Counted from the stretch's first letter, positions 1 through 8,688 are shown. The stretch is DNA of 53,290 nucleotides from Sphingomonadales bacterium CG_4_10_14_3_um_filter_58_15 (GCA_002783865.1 PFJE01000034.1:1-53290), one strand, 5' to 3'. The notes: generated by a model from the letters alone, not told the origin. Program-made: numbers and translations.

Positions 1-2
1 TG

Positions 3-86
3 GCGGCGAGCCATATTCCGCTGCCGATCGCTTTTGATAGCAACCTGCGGCTTGAGCCGCTGGAAGAATTGGAAGCATGTTTATGA
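3..86 (+). CDS. ccmA: C-terminal end of probable heme exporter ATPase CcmA (partial)
   Basis: An open frame runs in from the window edge and ends at the TGA at 84-86, giving a tail that ends in SNLRLEPLEELEACL. It overlaps the second ATG of ccmB in an ATGA arrangement, which is typical of the ccmAB operon. CcmA is the cytoplasmic ATPase of the CcmABCDE heme handling system for c-type cytochrome maturation. Only about 27 residues are visible and no Walker motif lies in the window. The assignment therefore rests on position and translational coupling to ccmB, not on sequence motifs. Confidence 0.55.
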   Translation, partial: AASHIPLPIAFDSNLRLEPLEELEACL

Positions 87-733
87 TCCGGGCCATTGCC
101 GCGATGATCTGGCGCGATGTGCGGCAAAGCTATGCCAGCGGCGGCACCTGGCTGCCCGTGATCTTCTATCTGTCGGCGGCGACGCTGTTTCCGTTTGCGG
201 TAGGACCGGACCGCGAGTTGCTGTTGCGGACCGGCGGCGGCATATTGTGGATCGCGGCGTTGCTGGCGACGCTGCTGCCGCTCGACCGGCTGATCCAGCC
301 TGATCTGGAAAACGGTGTTTATGATCAATTGATTGTGCGCGGCTTTTCGGACGAATTAATAGCAGCGGCGCGACTGGTATCGCATTGGCTTTCGTTCGGC
401 CCGCCGCTGCTGTTTGCCGCGTTTCTGGCGAGCGGCCTGATGGGGCTGGAAGGAGAAGCTCTCGTCACATTGCTTGCCAGCCTAGCAATCGCAACCCCTG
501 CCCTCGCCGGACTGGCGGTGATGATCGCGGCGCTGACTGCCGGCCTGAAAGGCGCCGGCGCGCTCGGCGGATTGCTGCTGGTGCCGCTGGCCATTCCACT
601 GCTGATCTTCGGCGCTGGCAGCCTGTCAGCGCAGGGCGGCAGCGCATTGTTGTTCCTGGCCGCGATTTCGCTGTTGCTGGTCGCGATCACACCCTTTGCC
701 GCCGGAGCGGCGCTGAGCGCGGTCCGGGAATAG
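83..733 (+). CDS. ccmB: Heme exporter protein CcmB
   Basis: This is a polytopic inner-membrane protein of about 216 residues with roughly six hydrophobic segments and the CcmB family pattern: an N-terminal RAIAAMIWRDVR-like region, then LLPLDRLIQPDLENGVYDQL and FGPPLLFAAFLASGLMGL. It is the membrane subunit of the CcmAB ABC complex, which drives release of holo-CcmE during cytochrome c maturation. The ORF track starts at 77. The ATG at 83 is preferred because GGAAG at 71-75 is then well spaced and the start forms an ATGA overlap with the upstream frame. The length of about 220 residues is normal for the family. It is convergent with the TetR gene only about 16 bp away. Confidence 0.9.
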   Translation: MIRAIAAMIWRDVRQSYASGGTWLPVIFYLSAATLFPFAVGPDRELLLRTGGGILWIAALLATLLPLDRLIQPDLENGVYDQLIVRGFSDELIAAARLVSHWLSFGPPLLFAAFLASGLMGLEGEALVTLLASLAIATPALAGLAVMIAALTAGLKGAGALGGLLLVPLAIPLLIFGAGSLSAQGGSALLFLAAISLLLVAITPFAAGAALSAVRE

Positions 734-749
734 GGGCGCTAGCCAGCCG

Positions 750-1391
750 TTATTTTTGGTGGATCAACATCCAGGCGTCCACCGCGCGCGCCGCGCGGGC
801 GCGTCTTTGGTCCGCGGTCAGATCGATTTTCTCGCCATAGCGAAGCAACAGATCCAAATGCCCCTTTACCAGACCAACAAACATTTCTGCCGAAGCTATC
901 GGGTCGGAGCTTTGCATTTTCCCCTGGTCCATTGCGCTTTGCAGCAGCGTGGCGAGATTTTGCAGCAGCGCGCGAGGGCCATTGTCGAGGAAATATTTGC
1001 CGACCCTTGGATCCCGGCTCACTTCCGCAGCAAGAATCCGATCAAACCGCACCCTTTCATCCCGCGTCAGGAAATCCAGCATATTCTCTGCAGTATCTAT
1101 CAAGACTTCGCGGACGCCTTTTGATTCCAGATTCTCGTCGACAAAATTCTGACTCAGATGGGCACATTCCCCCTTCACCATTTCGGCGAATAAATTTTCC
1201 TTGCTTTTGAACCAGCTATAGATGGTGACTTTCGATACTCCGGCTCGGGCCGCAATGGCTTCGATGCTCGACGCAGAAAAGCCGTTACCAAAAAACTCGG
1301 CCCGGGCCGCAGCCAGAATTTTGGTGATTTTGCGCTGGCTCGACGGTCGATCCGCTCGTTCAATTGCTAAATTGTCATCCGTATCTGCCAC
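750..1391 (-). CDS. TetR/AcrR family repressor, probable regulator of the RND pump
   Basis: The N-terminus carries a TetR helix-turn-helix (ILAAARAEFF, then SIEAIAARAGVSKVTIYSWF) at about residues 23-70. A helical ligand-binding domain of the AefR/TetR_C type follows. The track starts this ORF at a TTG (1445) inside the palindromic operator. The GTG at 1391 is the better start because an AGGAG box lies 6 nt upstream, giving about 213 aa. The gene is divergent from the RND efflux operon, and the shared region contains a perfect 9-bp inverted repeat. Local repression of both transcription units is therefore likely. The ligand cannot be inferred. Confidence 0.88.
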   Translation of the reverse strand: MADTDDNLAIERADRPSSQRKITKILAAARAEFFGNGFSASSIEAIAARAGVSKVTIYSWFKSKENLFAEMVKGECAHLSQNFVDENLESKGVREVLIDTAENMLDFLTRDERVRFDRILAAEVSRDPRVGKYFLDNGPRALLQNLATLLQSAMDQGKMQSSDPIASAEMFVGLVKGHLDLLLRYGEKIDLTADQRRARAARAVDAWMLIHQK

Positions 1392-1425
1392 GGCCCACTC
1401 CTCTTGCAGCCATCCGGCTTTATAA

Positions 1426-1447
1426 AATTGAACGGTTACGTTCAATT
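1426..1447. promoter_or_regulatory. Palindromic operator between tetR and the RND operon
   Basis: The sequence is AATTGAACG-GTTA-CGTTCAATT, a perfect inverted repeat with 9-bp arms and a 4-nt centre. A further half-site, GACGTTCAATT, follows at 1457-1467. Size and symmetry fit a TetR dimer site. It overlaps the predicted promoters in both directions. Confidence 0.75.
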
Positions 1448-1453
1448 AAAACG

Positions 1454-1482
1454 TTGACGTTCAATTTCATAACTGACATATT
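1454..1482 (+). promoter_or_regulatory. Probable sigma-70 promoter of the RND efflux operon
   Basis: TTGACG at 1454-1459 and CATATT at 1477-1482 are separated by 17 nt. Initiation would fall near 1489. This places the ATG at 1487 at or before the transcript start and favours the GTG at 1529 as the start of the first gene. The -35 box overlaps the extra operator half-site. Confidence 0.5.
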
Positions 1483-1528
1483 ATTGATGCTTGGTAAAGT
1501 ACAAGCCGATTCAATCGCGGATGATTTT

Positions 1529-3022
1529 GTGAAAAACCGGTTCCACAATCCCCTATATCTGCTGTTTGCAATCGCGACGGTCACGAGTGGCTGTGCGAGC
1601 ATGGCACCCGATTCCACGGCGCCGGAAATCGCAGCCGGCGTCCCTGCGGCATTTGACAAGACCGAAACCGATGGAGCCTATCAACCAGCTGGCTGGTGGA
1701 CAGCGTTTGAGGATCCAGTGCTCGACAAAGTGCTGGACGAGGCGCTGGCCAAGAATCTGGATCTGGCGGAAGCATCGGCAAGATTGCGCGCGGCGGAAGC
1801 GCGGGCGCGCATCTCCAAAAGCGGCCTGTTTCCGCAGGTCAATGCCGGGCTGAACAGCAGCTATTCGGATTCCCCGACGGCAGGCACGAGTTTTGGCGCG
1901 ATTGCCGGCACTGGCGCGGGTCCGAACCGGCTGCAGAACGAAACCTATTCTTCCAGCCTAACCTTTTCCTATGAACTCGATATCTGGGGCAAGCTGCGCA
2001 ACGATGCGCGCGCTGGCCGCGCCGATGCGATTGCCGCTGTCGCTGACCTGCAGGCGGTCCGGCTGGCAGTGCTGGCCGAGAGCATCACCAGCTATTTTGA
2101 TATTGTCGATGCGCGGCATCAAATCGCGCTGACCACCAAGATCATCGATGTCCTCGGCGATCGTGTCGAACAGACGGAAGACCGCTATCGCCGCGGTCTG
2201 GTGACATCCTTTGAACTCTATCAAGTCCGGCAGGATTTCCGGACGGTTCAGGCCAGCCTGCCGCAGCGGGAGAGTCAATTGGCGGCGACCGAGGGACAGC
2301 TGGCGGTGCTGGTGGGCCGATATTCAAACAATATGAATGAACTGATCGGCAAGACGCTGACGCCGAAGTTGATTTTTGAACCGGTGCCCGCCGGGCTGCC
2401 GATTGATTTGTTGGTCCAGCGACCAGACGTCTTTGCGGAAAGCCAGCGGCTGGAATCGGCGCGCTATAATCTGGGCGCAAGACGCGCGGAACGGTTCCCC
2501 TCACTCAGCCTTTCTGCTGGCAGCGGCAGCCAGGCGGGCAGTCCGGCGGATGCGCTGAACATCTTTGACAACTGGATATTGAATTTGGGCGCCGGCTTGA
2601 CCGCACCGCTGTTTCAGGGCGGACGGATCAAAGCCAATATCGAAGTTGCCGATGCCCAATATGCGCAACAGACAGCGGTCTATGCGCGCACCGTCCTGAC
2701 CGCCTATCAGGAGGTGGGGACGGCGATCGAACGCTATGAAGAAGAGCGGCAGCGCTACCGCTTCCTGTTCTCGCAACTGGATGAGGCGCAAGCGACCGCT
2801 GAGCTGCAGTCCCGCCGCTTTGCCAATGGCGTCGGCAGCTATGTCGACTATCTCGACGCGTTGCGGGCGCAATATCAGGTGCAATCCTCGTTATCATCCG
2901 CCGCGCGCGACGTTGCTCTGGCACGGCTCGGGGTACACCGCGCTCTGGGCGGCAGCTGGGACGCAGCACCGCGCACCGCCGATATCATGACCGGTCCTCC
3001 GGCCCCTCAGGGAGATAAATAA
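1529..3022 (+). CDS. RND efflux outer-membrane lipoprotein, NodT/OprM family
   Basis: This is the outer-membrane channel of a tripartite efflux pump. Starting from the GTG at 1529, the protein opens with a lipoprotein signal (LYLLFAIATVTSGC), where the Cys would be lipidated. GWWTAFEDPVLDKVLDEAL, typical of NodT-family factors, follows. Two outer-membrane efflux protein repeats cover roughly residues 60-490, with the characteristic ELDIWGKLRNDARA and GLTAPLFQGGRIKANIEVA. At about 497 aa the length is normal. The track's earlier start (1364) runs through the operator and promoter and is unlikely. The stop is directly followed by the adaptor gene. Confidence 0.93.
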   Translation: MKNRFHNPLYLLFAIATVTSGCASMAPDSTAPEIAAGVPAAFDKTETDGAYQPAGWWTAFEDPVLDKVLDEALAKNLDLAEASARLRAAEARARISKSGLFPQVNAGLNSSYSDSPTAGTSFGAIAGTGAGPNRLQNETYSSSLTFSYELDIWGKLRNDARAGRADAIAAVADLQAVRLAVLAESITSYFDIVDARHQIALTTKIIDVLGDRVEQTEDRYRRGLVTSFELYQVRQDFRTVQASLPQRESQLAATEGQLAVLVGRYSNNMNELIGKTLTPKLIFEPVPAGLPIDLLVQRPDVFAESQRLESARYNLGARRAERFPSLSLSAGSGSQAGSPADALNIFDNWILNLGAGLTAPLFQGGRIKANIEVADAQYAQQTAVYARTVLTAYQEVGTAIERYEEERQRYRFLFSQLDEAQATAELQSRRFANGVGSYVDYLDALRAQYQVQSSLSSAARDVALARLGVHRALGGSWDAAPRTADIMTGPPAPQGDK

Positions 3023-4402
3023 GTGCAAAGGCAACGCGTACTCGGCGGCCTGATCCTGCTCGGGGCAATAGTGATTGCCGCCGTGCTGATCCTGTTACGC
3101 GCCGAACCGGAAGAAAAACCCCCAGAGGAATTGATTCCGCTGGTCGAGGCCGAGGCGCTGGAAATCCGGTCGGGCAATCTGATGGTCACCGGCGCCGGTA
3201 CCGTCCGCGCGCGGGAGGAATTGACGCTGGCGGCAGAAGTCGCGGGCAAGCTGGTCTATGTCAATCCAGACCTGCGCGAAGGGCAGCGCGTCGCGCAGGG
3301 CGCGGTTCTGTTTCGCATAGATACGTCGGATTACCGCAATGCCGTGCAAACCGCACAAGCCGATGTCGCATCGCAAGGCGTCACCCTGCTGCAGGCGCAA
3401 GAGGAAGTGGCGTTGGCGAAAGCCGAACTGGACCGGTTCCAGCAACGCGGTGTCAGTGGCGGCAATGCCTATGCCAGTGTCGACAGCAGCGACTATGCGG
3501 CGCAAATATTACCGCCGGATGTTCTGGCCAAAAAAGCCGGGCCCGACGAATCGCAGACCAAGCAGAGAATAGTCACCAACGGCTTGGCGACGCGGCAACC
3601 GCAGCTGCAATCCGCCCGCGCCGGATTGCGCCGGGCGCAGGCGAATCTCGCCAACGCCCAGACTGCCCTGCAGCGCACCGTGGTTCGCGCGCCATTTTCC
3701 GGAATCGTCCGGACCGAGGACATCGCCGTCGGCAGCTATGTGCAGCCCGGCCAATCCCTGGGTTCAATGGTCGGCACCGCGGATTATGAGGCGGTTATTC
3801 CCTTGTCGGAGAAAGAGGCTGCGCTGATCCCGCAATTGTTCCGCGCTGGCGCAGGCAACCGGATCGAAGCGACGGTATTTTCCGACTATGGCGGCGTCCG
3901 CTATCGCTGGGCCGCCTATGTCGATCGGGTGAATGGTGTGTTGAATCCGCAGACGCGGACGATCGACGTGTTTCTGCGGATCCCCAATCCGATCCGGGGT
4001 GGTGCGCCAGCCGTCGTCGCACAGAATGCAGGGAAGGCAGCGACCGCGTCGTCCGCCCCTCCCCTGTTCGTCGGCAGCTTTGTAGCAGCGGAAATCACCG
4101 GCCAGGCGCTGGATGAATATGCGATATTGCCGCTCGCTGCTCTGCGAGCGGGGAACAAATTGTGGCTGGTCCGGGATGGAAAATTACACATCGTAACCGC
4201 GGACATTTATCAGCGAACCGACAAGACAGCGCTGATCAGCACCGAGGGTCTGGGCGCAAGGCCAGTGGCCATTGTCGGCAACCTGAAAGTGGCAACCGAA
4301 GGACTGCGGGTCAGAGTTGCCCAGCCACGGGCAACCGCAAGGCCGTCGATCGCAGCCAAGAGCAAGGCAAAAACTGACGCGAAGGCCACGCCAGCGGAAT
4401 GA
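3023..4402 (+). CDS. RND efflux periplasmic adaptor subunit (MFP/HlyD family)
   Basis: The 459-aa protein has an N-terminal signal anchor (GGLILLGAIVIAAVLILL). The lipoyl/barrel-sandwich halves are split by an alpha-helical hairpin (about 110-215), and VVRAPFSGIVRTEDIAVGSYV marks the second lipoyl half. A beta-barrel and membrane-proximal domain follow. It should bridge the RND permease and the outer-membrane channel. The GTG start immediately follows the preceding TAA and has GGAGA 7 nt upstream. The C-terminal tail is Ala/Lys rich and overlaps the permease start by 4 bp, so the three genes form one operon. Confidence 0.93.
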   Translation: MQRQRVLGGLILLGAIVIAAVLILLRAEPEEKPPEELIPLVEAEALEIRSGNLMVTGAGTVRAREELTLAAEVAGKLVYVNPDLREGQRVAQGAVLFRIDTSDYRNAVQTAQADVASQGVTLLQAQEEVALAKAELDRFQQRGVSGGNAYASVDSSDYAAQILPPDVLAKKAGPDESQTKQRIVTNGLATRQPQLQSARAGLRRAQANLANAQTALQRTVVRAPFSGIVRTEDIAVGSYVQPGQSLGSMVGTADYEAVIPLSEKEAALIPQLFRAGAGNRIEATVFSDYGGVRYRWAAYVDRVNGVLNPQTRTIDVFLRIPNPIRGGAPAVVAQNAGKAATASSAPPLFVGSFVAAEITGQALDEYAILPLAALRAGNKLWLVRDGKLHIVTADIYQRTDKTALISTEGLGARPVAIVGNLKVATEGLRVRVAQPRATARPSIAAKSKAKTDAKATPAE

Positions 4403-7400
4403 CCGAGTCAACCGATCAGGATCCCGCCCAGCCGGAGCAGCCGAGCAAGGAAGTGATGGAACAGCGCGGCATTGTGGCGTTTATGGCGCGCAACGGGGTG
4501 GCGGCCAATCTGCTGATGATTTTCCTGATCGTTGCCGGGATCATGTCCTACCGGACGATCGTTCAGGAGGTTTTCGCCGAAAACAGCCTCGACACGATCC
4601 AGATCAGCGTAGCCTATCCCGGCGCCACACCCGACGAGATCGAGGAATCGATTGTCCAGAAGATCGAAGAAGCGGTGGAAGCCGTCGAGAATGTCAAGGA
4701 GGTCAAATCCACTGCCGCTGAAAATGTCGGTACGGTATCCGTCGAACTGCAACTCGGGGCGGATATCGACCGGGCGCTGGACGATATCAAGGCCGAGATT
4801 GACCAGATTCAATCCTTTCCGGATGACGCCGAAGAACCCGATGTCCGCGAACTCACCACCCGGCAAAGCGTCGTCCGCATTGCCATTTTTGGCGATGTGT
4901 CCGAGAACGCCCTGAAGGAGACCGCCCACCGCCTAGAGGATGCGCTGGCTGCGCTGCCGGAAATTTCCTTTGTCGATACCAGCTCGATCCGCGATTACGA
5001 AGTGTCGATCGAGGTGCCGCAGGATACGTTGCAAGCCTTTGGGCTATCCTTAAATGACATATCGCGGACGGTTGCCGCCAGCAGTCTGGATAGCCCCGCC
5101 GGTTCGATCGATACCGAGACCGAGGAAGTCCGCGTCCGGACCATCGGGCAAAATTATAACCAGAAGAATTTCGAAGACATCGTGCTGGTCAGCAATGAAA
5201 ATGGCGCGATGATCCGGCTCGGGCAGATCGCAACTATCCGCGACGAGTTTGAGGATTCCGACCTTGTCTCGCTGTACAACGGCAAGCCGGTCGCTTTTGT
5301 CGAGGTGTTCCGGACCAGCGACGAGCGCGTGCTCGACGTCTCCCGCGCCACCAAGGACTATCTCGAAGGCGAATTCGCGCATTCCCTGCCAGAGGGCATT
5401 TCCTACGCGATCTGGAGCGATGACAGCGAGTTGCTCGATGATCGCCTCAGCCTGTTGCTGAAGAACGCCGCCATCGGCCTGTTTCTGGTTTTGCTGGCGC
5501 TCACCCTGTTCCTCGATATCCGGCTCGCGGGGTGGACCGCGCTGGGCATTGGTGTGACCTTTATCGGCGCGATTTTCCTGCTCGATATCGCGGGTTCCAG
5601 CATCAACATGTTCTCGCTGTTCGGTTTCATCCTCGCGCTCGGGCTGGTGGTGGATGACGCGATTGTCGTCGGCGAAAGCGTCTATGCCCGCCGCGAAAGC
5701 GGGCGCACCGGTATGGGAGCGGCGATCAGCGGCGCGCGGCGGGTTACCATGCCGGTTATCTTTGCGGTGCTGACGACGGTAGCCGCCTTTTCGCCGCTGT
5801 TCGCCATCGGCGGTGTTATCGGAAAGATATTGGCCGATATTCCGCTGGTCGTGGTCTCCGTCCTGTTCCTGTCGCTGGTCGAAAGCCTGCTGATCCTGCC
5901 CAATCATCTCAGCCATTTGCCAGCGCCCGGCACGGTCAACCGCAATCCGGTAACCCGCTTTTTCGAGCGGGTTCAGGAGAAGGTCGACGTCTATTACCAG
6001 GCATTCGTCAACGGCCCGCTTGATCGGGCGGTACGCTATTCCGTTCGTATGCCGTTCGTCATATTGGCAGGCAGTGTCGCGTTGCTGATCATCATCGGAT
6101 CGCTGGTCCCCGCCGGCATTATCAAAAGTTCCTTCTTTCCCGCCATTGAGGCGGATGTCGTCACCGCCAGCCTAGAGATGCCCGCCGGAACGACGATTGC
6201 GGAAACCGAGAGAATTGCCCGCCTGATCGAACAGGGCGGCCGCGAAGCCTATGCGAAATTTGAAGCGCGCACCGATGAGGGCGATCCGTCGCCGCTGCGC
6301 GCCATCTTCACGCTCGTCGGAAAGGCGCCAAGAGCCTCCGGACCCAATGCCCAAAGCGGCGGTTTTGCTTCTAATATTGCCAGCGTTCAATTCAGTTTCA
6401 TCCCCGGAGATCAGCGGGAACTGGCATCACGGGATTTCGAAAATGCCTGGCGGGAAACCGTCGGTCCGATCGTCGAAGCACGCTCGCTGGTCTTTGCGTC
6501 CGACCTGATCTCGATTGGCGCGCCGGTTGATGTCCAGATTTCCGATCCTGATCCGTCGGTGGTGGAAGCCGCTTCGACGAGACTGATGGAGCGGCTGAAC
6601 CGCTTTGCCGGCGTATTCGATATCGAAAGCGATCAGGATGAAGGGCTGACGGAAATCCAGCTGCGGCTGAAACCCGAGGCCCGTTCGCTGGGTGTCACCT
6701 TGCAGGACGTGGCGCTGCAGGTCCGTGCGGCGTTCTTCGGTAGCGAGGCGCTGCGCGTGCAGCGGGGCCAGGAAGATATGCGCGTCTATATCCGGCTGCC
6801 GGAAGCGGAACGCAATTCGATTGTCGATGTCGAACGGTTTCGCGTCCGCGTGCCCGGCGGCGAAGTCCCGCTCGCCACTCTGGCCGACGTGTCCTTTGGT
6901 CAAGCACCGGCGATCATCCGCCGGACCGATGGCAGGCGGATTACCACGGTTACTGCCGATATCGACACCCATGTGGTCACCAGCCAGGAAATTGCCACCG
7001 CCCTGACCAATGACATCATGCCCGCCCTGCAAGCGGACTATCCGCAGTTGCTGTACAGTTTCGGCGGCGAACAGCAGGAGCAGCAGGACTCCTTCGGCGA
7101 TCTCGGGCTCGCCTTTCTCGCCGCCCTGCTGATGATCTATGCCCTGCTGGCGATTCCGTTCCGCTCCTATTTGCAACCGCTGATCATCATGGCGGTAATT
7201 CCGTTCGGGATCATTGGCGCGCTGATCGGCCATCTTATCCTCGGCTTGCCACTTGGCGTGCTCAGCATGTTTGGCATCATCGCCCTGTCCGGGGTGATCG
7301 TGAATGGCTCGCTGATCCTGATCGACTTCATCAACGAAAATCTGAGCGACGGCATGGCCATTGAAGAGGCAATCATAAGCGCGACCAAATCCCGCTTTCG

Positions 7401-7635
7401 ACCGATCATGCTGACCTCGCTGACGACTTTTCTCGGCGTCGCCCCGATTACCTTCGAAACCAGCCTGCAGGCACAGTTCCTGATCCCGATGTCGGCCAGC
7501 CTCGGCTTTGGCGTATTGTTCGGCGCGATCATTCTGCAATTGCTGATTCCGGCGCTGACCGTGCTGGAATATGTCGGGAAGAGGCGGGTGGAAGAATATT
7601 GGAAAAATCTGACCGCGCATCCCTCTGAGGCCTGA
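4399..7635 (+). CDS. RND family efflux transporter permease
   Basis: This is a 1,078-aa inner-membrane proton/drug antiporter of the AcrB/HAE superfamily. Visible features are the first transmembrane helix (NLLMIFLIVAGIMSY), a periplasmic loop beginning with TIQISVAYPGATPDEIEESI, and the TM4 proton-relay motif LGLVVDDAIVVGE with tandem Asp residues. A second set of helices begins near residue 545 and the final helices lie near 890-1060. The divergence from AcrB and the short cytoplasmic C-terminus resemble the COG0841 environmental RND pumps rather than a named multidrug pump. The substrate is unknown. It is the last gene of the TetR-controlled operon. Confidence 0.94.
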   Translation: MTESTDQDPAQPEQPSKEVMEQRGIVAFMARNGVAANLLMIFLIVAGIMSYRTIVQEVFAENSLDTIQISVAYPGATPDEIEESIVQKIEEAVEAVENVKEVKSTAAENVGTVSVELQLGADIDRALDDIKAEIDQIQSFPDDAEEPDVRELTTRQSVVRIAIFGDVSENALKETAHRLEDALAALPEISFVDTSSIRDYEVSIEVPQDTLQAFGLSLNDISRTVAASSLDSPAGSIDTETEEVRVRTIGQNYNQKNFEDIVLVSNENGAMIRLGQIATIRDEFEDSDLVSLYNGKPVAFVEVFRTSDERVLDVSRATKDYLEGEFAHSLPEGISYAIWSDDSELLDDRLSLLLKNAAIGLFLVLLALTLFLDIRLAGWTALGIGVTFIGAIFLLDIAGSSINMFSLFGFILALGLVVDDAIVVGESVYARRESGRTGMGAAISGARRVTMPVIFAVLTTVAAFSPLFAIGGVIGKILADIPLVVVSVLFLSLVESLLILPNHLSHLPAPGTVNRNPVTRFFERVQEKVDVYYQAFVNGPLDRAVRYSVRMPFVILAGSVALLIIIGSLVPAGIIKSSFFPAIEADVVTASLEMPAGTTIAETERIARLIEQGGREAYAKFEARTDEGDPSPLRAIFTLVGKAPRASGPNAQSGGFASNIASVQFSFIPGDQRELASRDFENAWRETVGPIVEARSLVFASDLISIGAPVDVQISDPDPSVVEAASTRLMERLNRFAGVFDIESDQDEGLTEIQLRLKPEARSLGVTLQDVALQVRAAFFGSEALRVQRGQEDMRVYIRLPEAERNSIVDVERFRVRVPGGEVPLATLADVSFGQAPAIIRRTDGRRITTVTADIDTHVVTSQEIATALTNDIMPALQADYPQLLYSFGGEQQEQQDSFGDLGLAFLAALLMIYALLAIPFRSYLQPLIIMAVIPFGIIGALIGHLILGLPLGVLSMFGIIALSGVIVNGSLILIDFINENLSDGMAIEEAIISATKSRFRPIMLTSLTTFLGVAPITFETSLQAQFLIPMSASLGFGVLFGAIILQLLIPALTVLEYVGKRRVEEYWKNLTAHPSEA

Positions 7636-7647
7636 TGCCCGGCGGCG

Positions 7648-7700
7648 CAGCAAGGATAAAGATCAGTACCCGACGGTGATCCGTCAATCCTTGCTGTTTT
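7648..7700 (+). terminator. Stem-loop terminator after the RND operon
   Basis: CAGCAAGGAT at 7648-7657 pairs perfectly with ATCCTTGCTG at 7687-7696. TTTT follows on the plus strand. The intervening loop contains a second hairpin, GACGG-TGAT-CCGTC. It lies between convergent genes, and its right arm overlaps the last codons of the DUF1971 gene. Confidence 0.6.
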
Positions 7701-7989
7701 CCTCTGGCAGAGGATTTTCCCGATAAAACTCCACCTGCATCCTCATCGGGCCGGTCAGGCGGACGAAATGCGGTGACTGCGGCGGGATCGGGGCGGGATC
7801 GTCGTGCGTTACCAGCCGCTGTGATGGTGGATCGATAAAGACCAGTTCGACCGTGCCTTCCAGCACGCGCAGCAGGCCCCAAGTGCCATCTTTGGTGCGA
7901 TGCTCGTTGCGGAGTTTGTCGGGCAGGCTGATCTCATCGAATATTGGTGATGCGCCATAAGGCGTGACTAGCCGGGTAGTGCCCGGCAT
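7684..7989 (-). CDS. DUF1971 domain protein (TehB N-terminal-like cupin fold)
   Basis: The 101-aa protein carries the DUF1971 signature LRNEHRTKDGTWGLLRVLEG and ends with a PQSPHFVRL segment. This small beta-barrel domain is otherwise found alone or fused to TehB-type methyltransferases. No enzymatic activity is firmly established for it, and no catalytic residues can be assigned here. Its ATG overlaps the stop of the upstream 67-aa gene as TGATG, which indicates translational coupling. It is the last gene of a three-gene unit headed by a group III truncated globin and probably controlled by the divergent NsrR-like regulator, so a role in nitrosative stress is inferred from context. Confidence 0.82.
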   Translation of the reverse strand: MPGTTRLVTPYGASPIFDEISLPDKLRNEHRTKDGTWGLLRVLEGTVELVFIDPPSQRLVTHDDPAPIPPQSPHFVRLTGPMRMQVEFYRENPLPEENSKD

Positions 7990-8192
7990 CAGATCACCGC
8001 CCGAATGATAGCAAATGCGCAGGCAAAGACCGCCAACAATATCGGCACCGTCAAGTTCTGAGCATAAGCAAGCAGTTCAAAGGTCCGGCGCTCATGTGAT
8101 GGTGCCCGGTAGCGCTTGGACAGGTCCTGCATTTCGGCATTGATTTCAGCGGTGATCGCTTGTCCGCCTTCCATTTGAAAATCCATCAACAT
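7989..8192 (-). CDS. Small single-pass membrane protein of unknown function (67 aa)
   Basis: The soluble N-terminal part is charged (ITAEINAEMQDLSKRYRAPS). One C-terminal hydrophobic helix follows (NLTVPILLAVFACAFAIIRAVI), predicting a tail-anchored topology. The start at 8192 has a good AAGGAG box 8 nt upstream. The first codons overlap the 3' end of the globin gene and its stop overlaps the DUF1971 start. I do not recognise a family. Its tight coupling to a globin suggests a membrane partner in NO or oxygen chemistry, but that is inference only. Confidence 0.75.
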   Translation of the reverse strand: MLMDFQMEGGQAITAEINAEMQDLSKRYRAPSHERRTFELLAYAQNLTVPILLAVFACAFAIIRAVI

Positions 8193-8650
8193 GATTGTTT
8201 CTCCTTTTGTTTGGAAATGGCTTCGAGACCGCCGCGCTGAACCTTGATGCCGGTCAGCAGGCTCGATGCGATCCGCTCGGCAGCGTCGCGAAAAACCTGG
8301 GCCGCTGCATCATTGGGTGCGACGTCGTCCAAAACCTGGTTCCACAGCACCAGCCAGCGATCAAAATGCTGGGTGTCGAGGCCGCCGACGGCAATATGCT
8401 TGAGCATCGGATTGCCGCGAAACCGGCCGGACTCAAGCGTCACCGAGGCCCAGAAGTCTTTCATCCGGGCGAGATGCGGCGTCCAGTCGGCGACGTGGGA
8501 TTCGAATATCGGGCCGAGCATCGCGTCACTGCGAATGGCACCGTAGAAAGTCTCGACCAGATTGGAAATCAGAGCGTCATCAATGCCCAGAGCGTTGGCT
8601 TGTGCCGTCTTTTTCGCCCTGGCGCGTTCGGCGTAGCTTGGTTCGGTCAT
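8186..8650 (-). CDS. Group III truncated hemoglobin
   Basis: This is a globin-fold protein of about 154 aa. It contains LVETFYGAIRSDAMLGPIF (B-C-E region) and a WTPHLARMKDFWASV segment. KHIAVGGLDTQHFDRWLVLW includes the probable proximal His in the F helix and a group III-type Trp in the G helix. Group III truncated globins bind heme and O2/NO. Several are induced by nitrosative stress, although their exact reaction is debated. The start at 8650 (MTEPSY) is preferred over the track start at 8704, which would run through the regulatory region. It is divergent from an NsrR-type regulator, with NsrR-like boxes between. Confidence 0.9.
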   Translation of the reverse strand: MTEPSYAERARAKKTAQANALGIDDALISNLVETFYGAIRSDAMLGPIFESHVADWTPHLARMKDFWASVTLESGRFRGNPMLKHIAVGGLDTQHFDRWLVLWNQVLDDVAPNDAAAQVFRDAAERIASSLLTGIKVQRGGLEAISKQKEKQSC

Positions 8651-8665
8651 GATCTCGACTCGGTT

Positions 8666-8688
8666 AAGATGTATTTCATATGCACTGT
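8666..8688. promoter_or_regulatory. NsrR-like box A (globin operon side)
   Basis: AAGATGTATTT-C-ATATGCACTGT resembles the enterobacterial NsrR consensus of two inverted 11-mers (AANATGCATTT) separated by one base. The left arm has one mismatch and the right arm about three. It lies just upstream of the globin start, where a repressor would block the leftward promoter. Confidence 0.55.

Noticed and set aside
6427-7653. 408-aa minus-strand ORF antisense to the RND permease
   Set aside because: It is a GC-codon-bias shadow. It has no start signal or family motif, and the plus frame is a full RND permease. The same holds for 5050-5916.
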